Of a stretch of 17,596 nucleotides of DNA, positions 16,038 to 17,596 are shown one piece after another. The notes below the pieces were generated by a model. The model saw only the letters and a program-made list of their open reading frames with translations, did not search any database and was not told the DNA's origin. Position 1 is the first letter of the stretch, and every line of letters begins with the position of its first letter. The stretch covers positions 1-17,596 of the forward strand of contig WKLE02000286.1 of assembly GCA_014885115.2 (NCBI GenBank), read 5' to 3'. The DNA is from Asterionellopsis glacialis. Lineage: Eukaryota; Bacillariophyta; Plagiogrammaphyceae; Rhaphoneidales; Asterionellopsidaceae. A program made the translations under genes and the position numbers.

Positions 16038-17596
16038 CAGGACAAAGTTGTCAGCAACGGTAACAGCAATGATATTGAAATCTCTTCTTTATTGATTGTT
16101 GAGAGATTCAATTCCATGGAAGAAATACAAATCATGCCCCCTCAAAACTGTGGTGATAGTGCTGCAGTGCTAAAAGCTCTGATTCAATCAGTGGGGGTAC
16201 TGGTTGAGGTTGATCCTGAACATCAAAATGGAAGGCCTGACAGTGATGAAGGGAAAGCTTGGATGCAGAACTACAACCATGAGAATGGTAGGGGAACCAT
16301 TTTGTACATTATTGACAGGTGTGTGTCTTTGGATATTGAGCCTGAATGGCTCCATCAAGCAAGTTTGATGACTTTTGTAAGAAGGAACACAAGAAACAAT
16401 GAAAGTGATGGAAGCAGACCATCCATTTTGATACCAGCACACTAGGACAATTGTCTGAGCAGTCAGAGCAACAACAACAATGCCACCCTTTCCAGCCCAC
16501 AGCACTTGGAAATTGTTAATGTCTTTGCCAAGTCAGGGCATTTGGATAGCTGAAGATACAGCCAACAAAAGTATCCATTGCTAAAATATTTACAAGACAA
16601 AAAAAGGTTGTCTTCATTTGAAAGAGGCACAATTTGCTAATCAACCAGACCTAAAGCAGAATTTGCAGTTGAAAACAACAGAGGAGCAGGAGCTGGTTGT
16701 ACAAGCAAGAGCAATTATCACCTTGGTTCCAGAAGACAGGTGACTGAAAAGAAGTAGGCCAAATTTGGATCTTGCATTTGCTTTTGGAAAAACTCAGAAA
16801 ACAATTCAGAATATTGATAAAAGGAGAGTGCTCAAACACAACAATAATCCCAAATGTCAGCAAAGGAGTGATACAGGGATCACCATATTCAATACAGTAA
16901 GAAAACAAGAGGCAATTTTCACTCCATTGCATTATTATAAAAAATAGAAATGATTGAATCAACCTGATGAAATTTTTGACAACAAAGAGTTGGCAACCCA
17001 GCTTTTTTTGTTGCTGGTTCAAGAACAGAGGCAATTTGAAGAAGGTTCCTGGTCATTCCTGGAACAATCTCCCTATCTTTCTTCAGAAATAGGAAACTTC
17101 CTGAGGAAAACTGAAGGGCAAATCACATGACAACAGCTGGCAATACAAGTTGCAGGAGGAAAGGATTCTGCAAAACCAATCTGCTTTGTGACAATCAAGA
17201 ATTACATGATGAAGTTATCAGACTCAAGATACACTTCAACATGAATCTTCCCAATGCTGACACATAAAAACAAAAGATTAGGTTAGATTGGTCAATCAAT
17301 TGGCATCTTTTCTGGAATAGAGCAAAGTTGATGGCTCCAAAGGTGCAGGTTGTTGTTTTTCAAGATGATGAAAAATGGTGTTATGCTTTGGTTATCCAAC
17401 AATACAACAAACTGGTACCTCATTTTGGATGTGTACCAACTAAACATTCTTCATCACAAAAACCATATTGGCAAGGTGATGTGTTTGTTGACCATGGCCT
17501 TTGCTCCATTTGATAACAACTTTTTAAAAGGTGGGATTGCTTACAAAGTTGACTATGTACAGATTGGTGGGATGGTCCTTGCTAAAAAAGATTTGT
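16038..17596 (+). mobile_element. Decayed mariner/Tc1-like DNA transposon, transposase remnant, cut by window edge
   Basis: Pieces of one protein can be followed left to right. Frame A, about 16041-16620, contains stops at 16443 and about 16551. Frame B, 16621 to about 17270, contains stops at 16741, 16945, 16951, 17128 and 17242. Frame C runs from about 17276, and another shift occurs near 17455. Frame B carries a helix-turn-helix-like DLAFAFGKTQKTIQNIDKRR stretch, then LPDSRY-like KLSDSRYTST. Frame C gives NWHLFWNRAKLMAPKV and VVVFQDDEKWCYALV, matching the (H)xDEKWFY first catalytic Asp motif of plant mariner-like transposases. NHIGKVMCLLTMAFAPFDNN and YKVDYVQIGGMVLAKKDL follow in the order seen in that family. 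The last catalytic residues lie beyond the window. No terminal repeats were found. Whether the first part (a 110-codon clean frame from ATG 16116) belongs to the same element is inferred from shared frame and adjacency. Confidence 0.7.
16116..16445 (+). CDS. Uncharacterised 109-aa ORF at the left of the transposase remnant
   Basis: A clean frame beginning MEEIQIMPPQNCGDSAAVLK and ending SRPSILIPAH before TAG. The frame is open back to 16038, where TTTCAACATGACAG could be a splice acceptor. It stays in the same frame as further sequence past the stop (SSPQHLEIVNVFAKSGHLDS), as if one mutation had interrupted a longer protein. I recognise no domain. It is best read as the N-terminal part of the decayed element; an independent host gene exon is the alternative. 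Confidence 0.3.
   Translation: MEEIQIMPPQNCGDSAAVLKALIQSVGVLVEVDPEHQNGRPDSDEGKAWMQNYNHENGRGTILYIIDRCVSLDIEPEWLHQASLMTFVRRNTRNNESDGSRPSILIPAH

Noticed and set aside
16741..17244. Reassignment of TGA to Trp in the transposase
   Set aside because: The same remnant also contains TAG stops and frameshifts, and host genes here end in TGA normally (for example the E2), so simple decay explains it.
1..17596. CRISPR array, integron or prophage signals
   Set aside because: No regularly spaced repeats or phage genes; introns and protein families show eukaryotic nuclear DNA.

Overview
The window looks like nuclear DNA of a diatom or another photosynthetic stramenopile. The evidence is short GT-AG introns of roughly 110-210 nt, very tight gene spacing, multi-repeat helicase-associated-domain (HA) proteins, and a signal peptide followed by Ser|Phe that resembles the diatom plastid-import motif. 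I cannot name the species. There is no bacterial operon structure, CRISPR array, rRNA or convincing tRNA.

Layout. 144-2621 (+): damaged fatty-acyl-AMP-ligase-like gene with several frame breaks. 3089-4147 (-): three-repeat HA protein with a secretory/plastid leader. 4952-5686 (+, 2 exons): UBE2K/UBC1-type ubiquitin-conjugating enzyme with a C-terminal UBA. 6031-7295 (-, 2 exons): RING protein resembling RNF141. 8212-9147 (+): membrane-anchored RidA/YjgF-like protein. 9186-10247 (-): AlkB-type dioxygenase with an N-terminal PIP box and a UBZ4-like zinc finger. 10459-11574 (+, 3 exons): PAP2 lipid phosphatase. 11635-12713 (-, 2 exons): protein with two MAPR (PGRMC-type cytochrome b5-like) domains. 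13447-14757 (-): two fused imidazoleglycerol-phosphate dehydratase (IGPD, HIS3/HisB) domains. 14758-16037: mostly noncoding, with a small transmembrane ORF and hairpins. 16038-17596: decayed mariner/Tc1-like transposase running off the right edge.

For four genes I rebuilt introns by hand. In each the GT-AG boundaries keep the reading frame, and the joined exons give a protein that fits its family better: the E2, the RING protein, PAP2 (including a 49-nt internal exon that encodes a transmembrane segment) and the MAPR protein (whose start codon lies in a separate first exon).

The most striking object is the tandem IGPD. Its two domains have lost opposite halves of the metal-binding machinery: domain 1 keeps only the second HHxxE motif and domain 2 keeps only the first. 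Two incomplete copies could therefore complement each other within one chain. Second is the PIP + UBZ + AlkB architecture, which suggests a DNA-dealkylation enzyme recruited to ubiquitinated PCNA. An E2, a RING protein and a ubiquitin-binding repair protein lie within about 5.5 kb, but on different strands and with ordinary genes between them, so I treat this as neighbourhood only.
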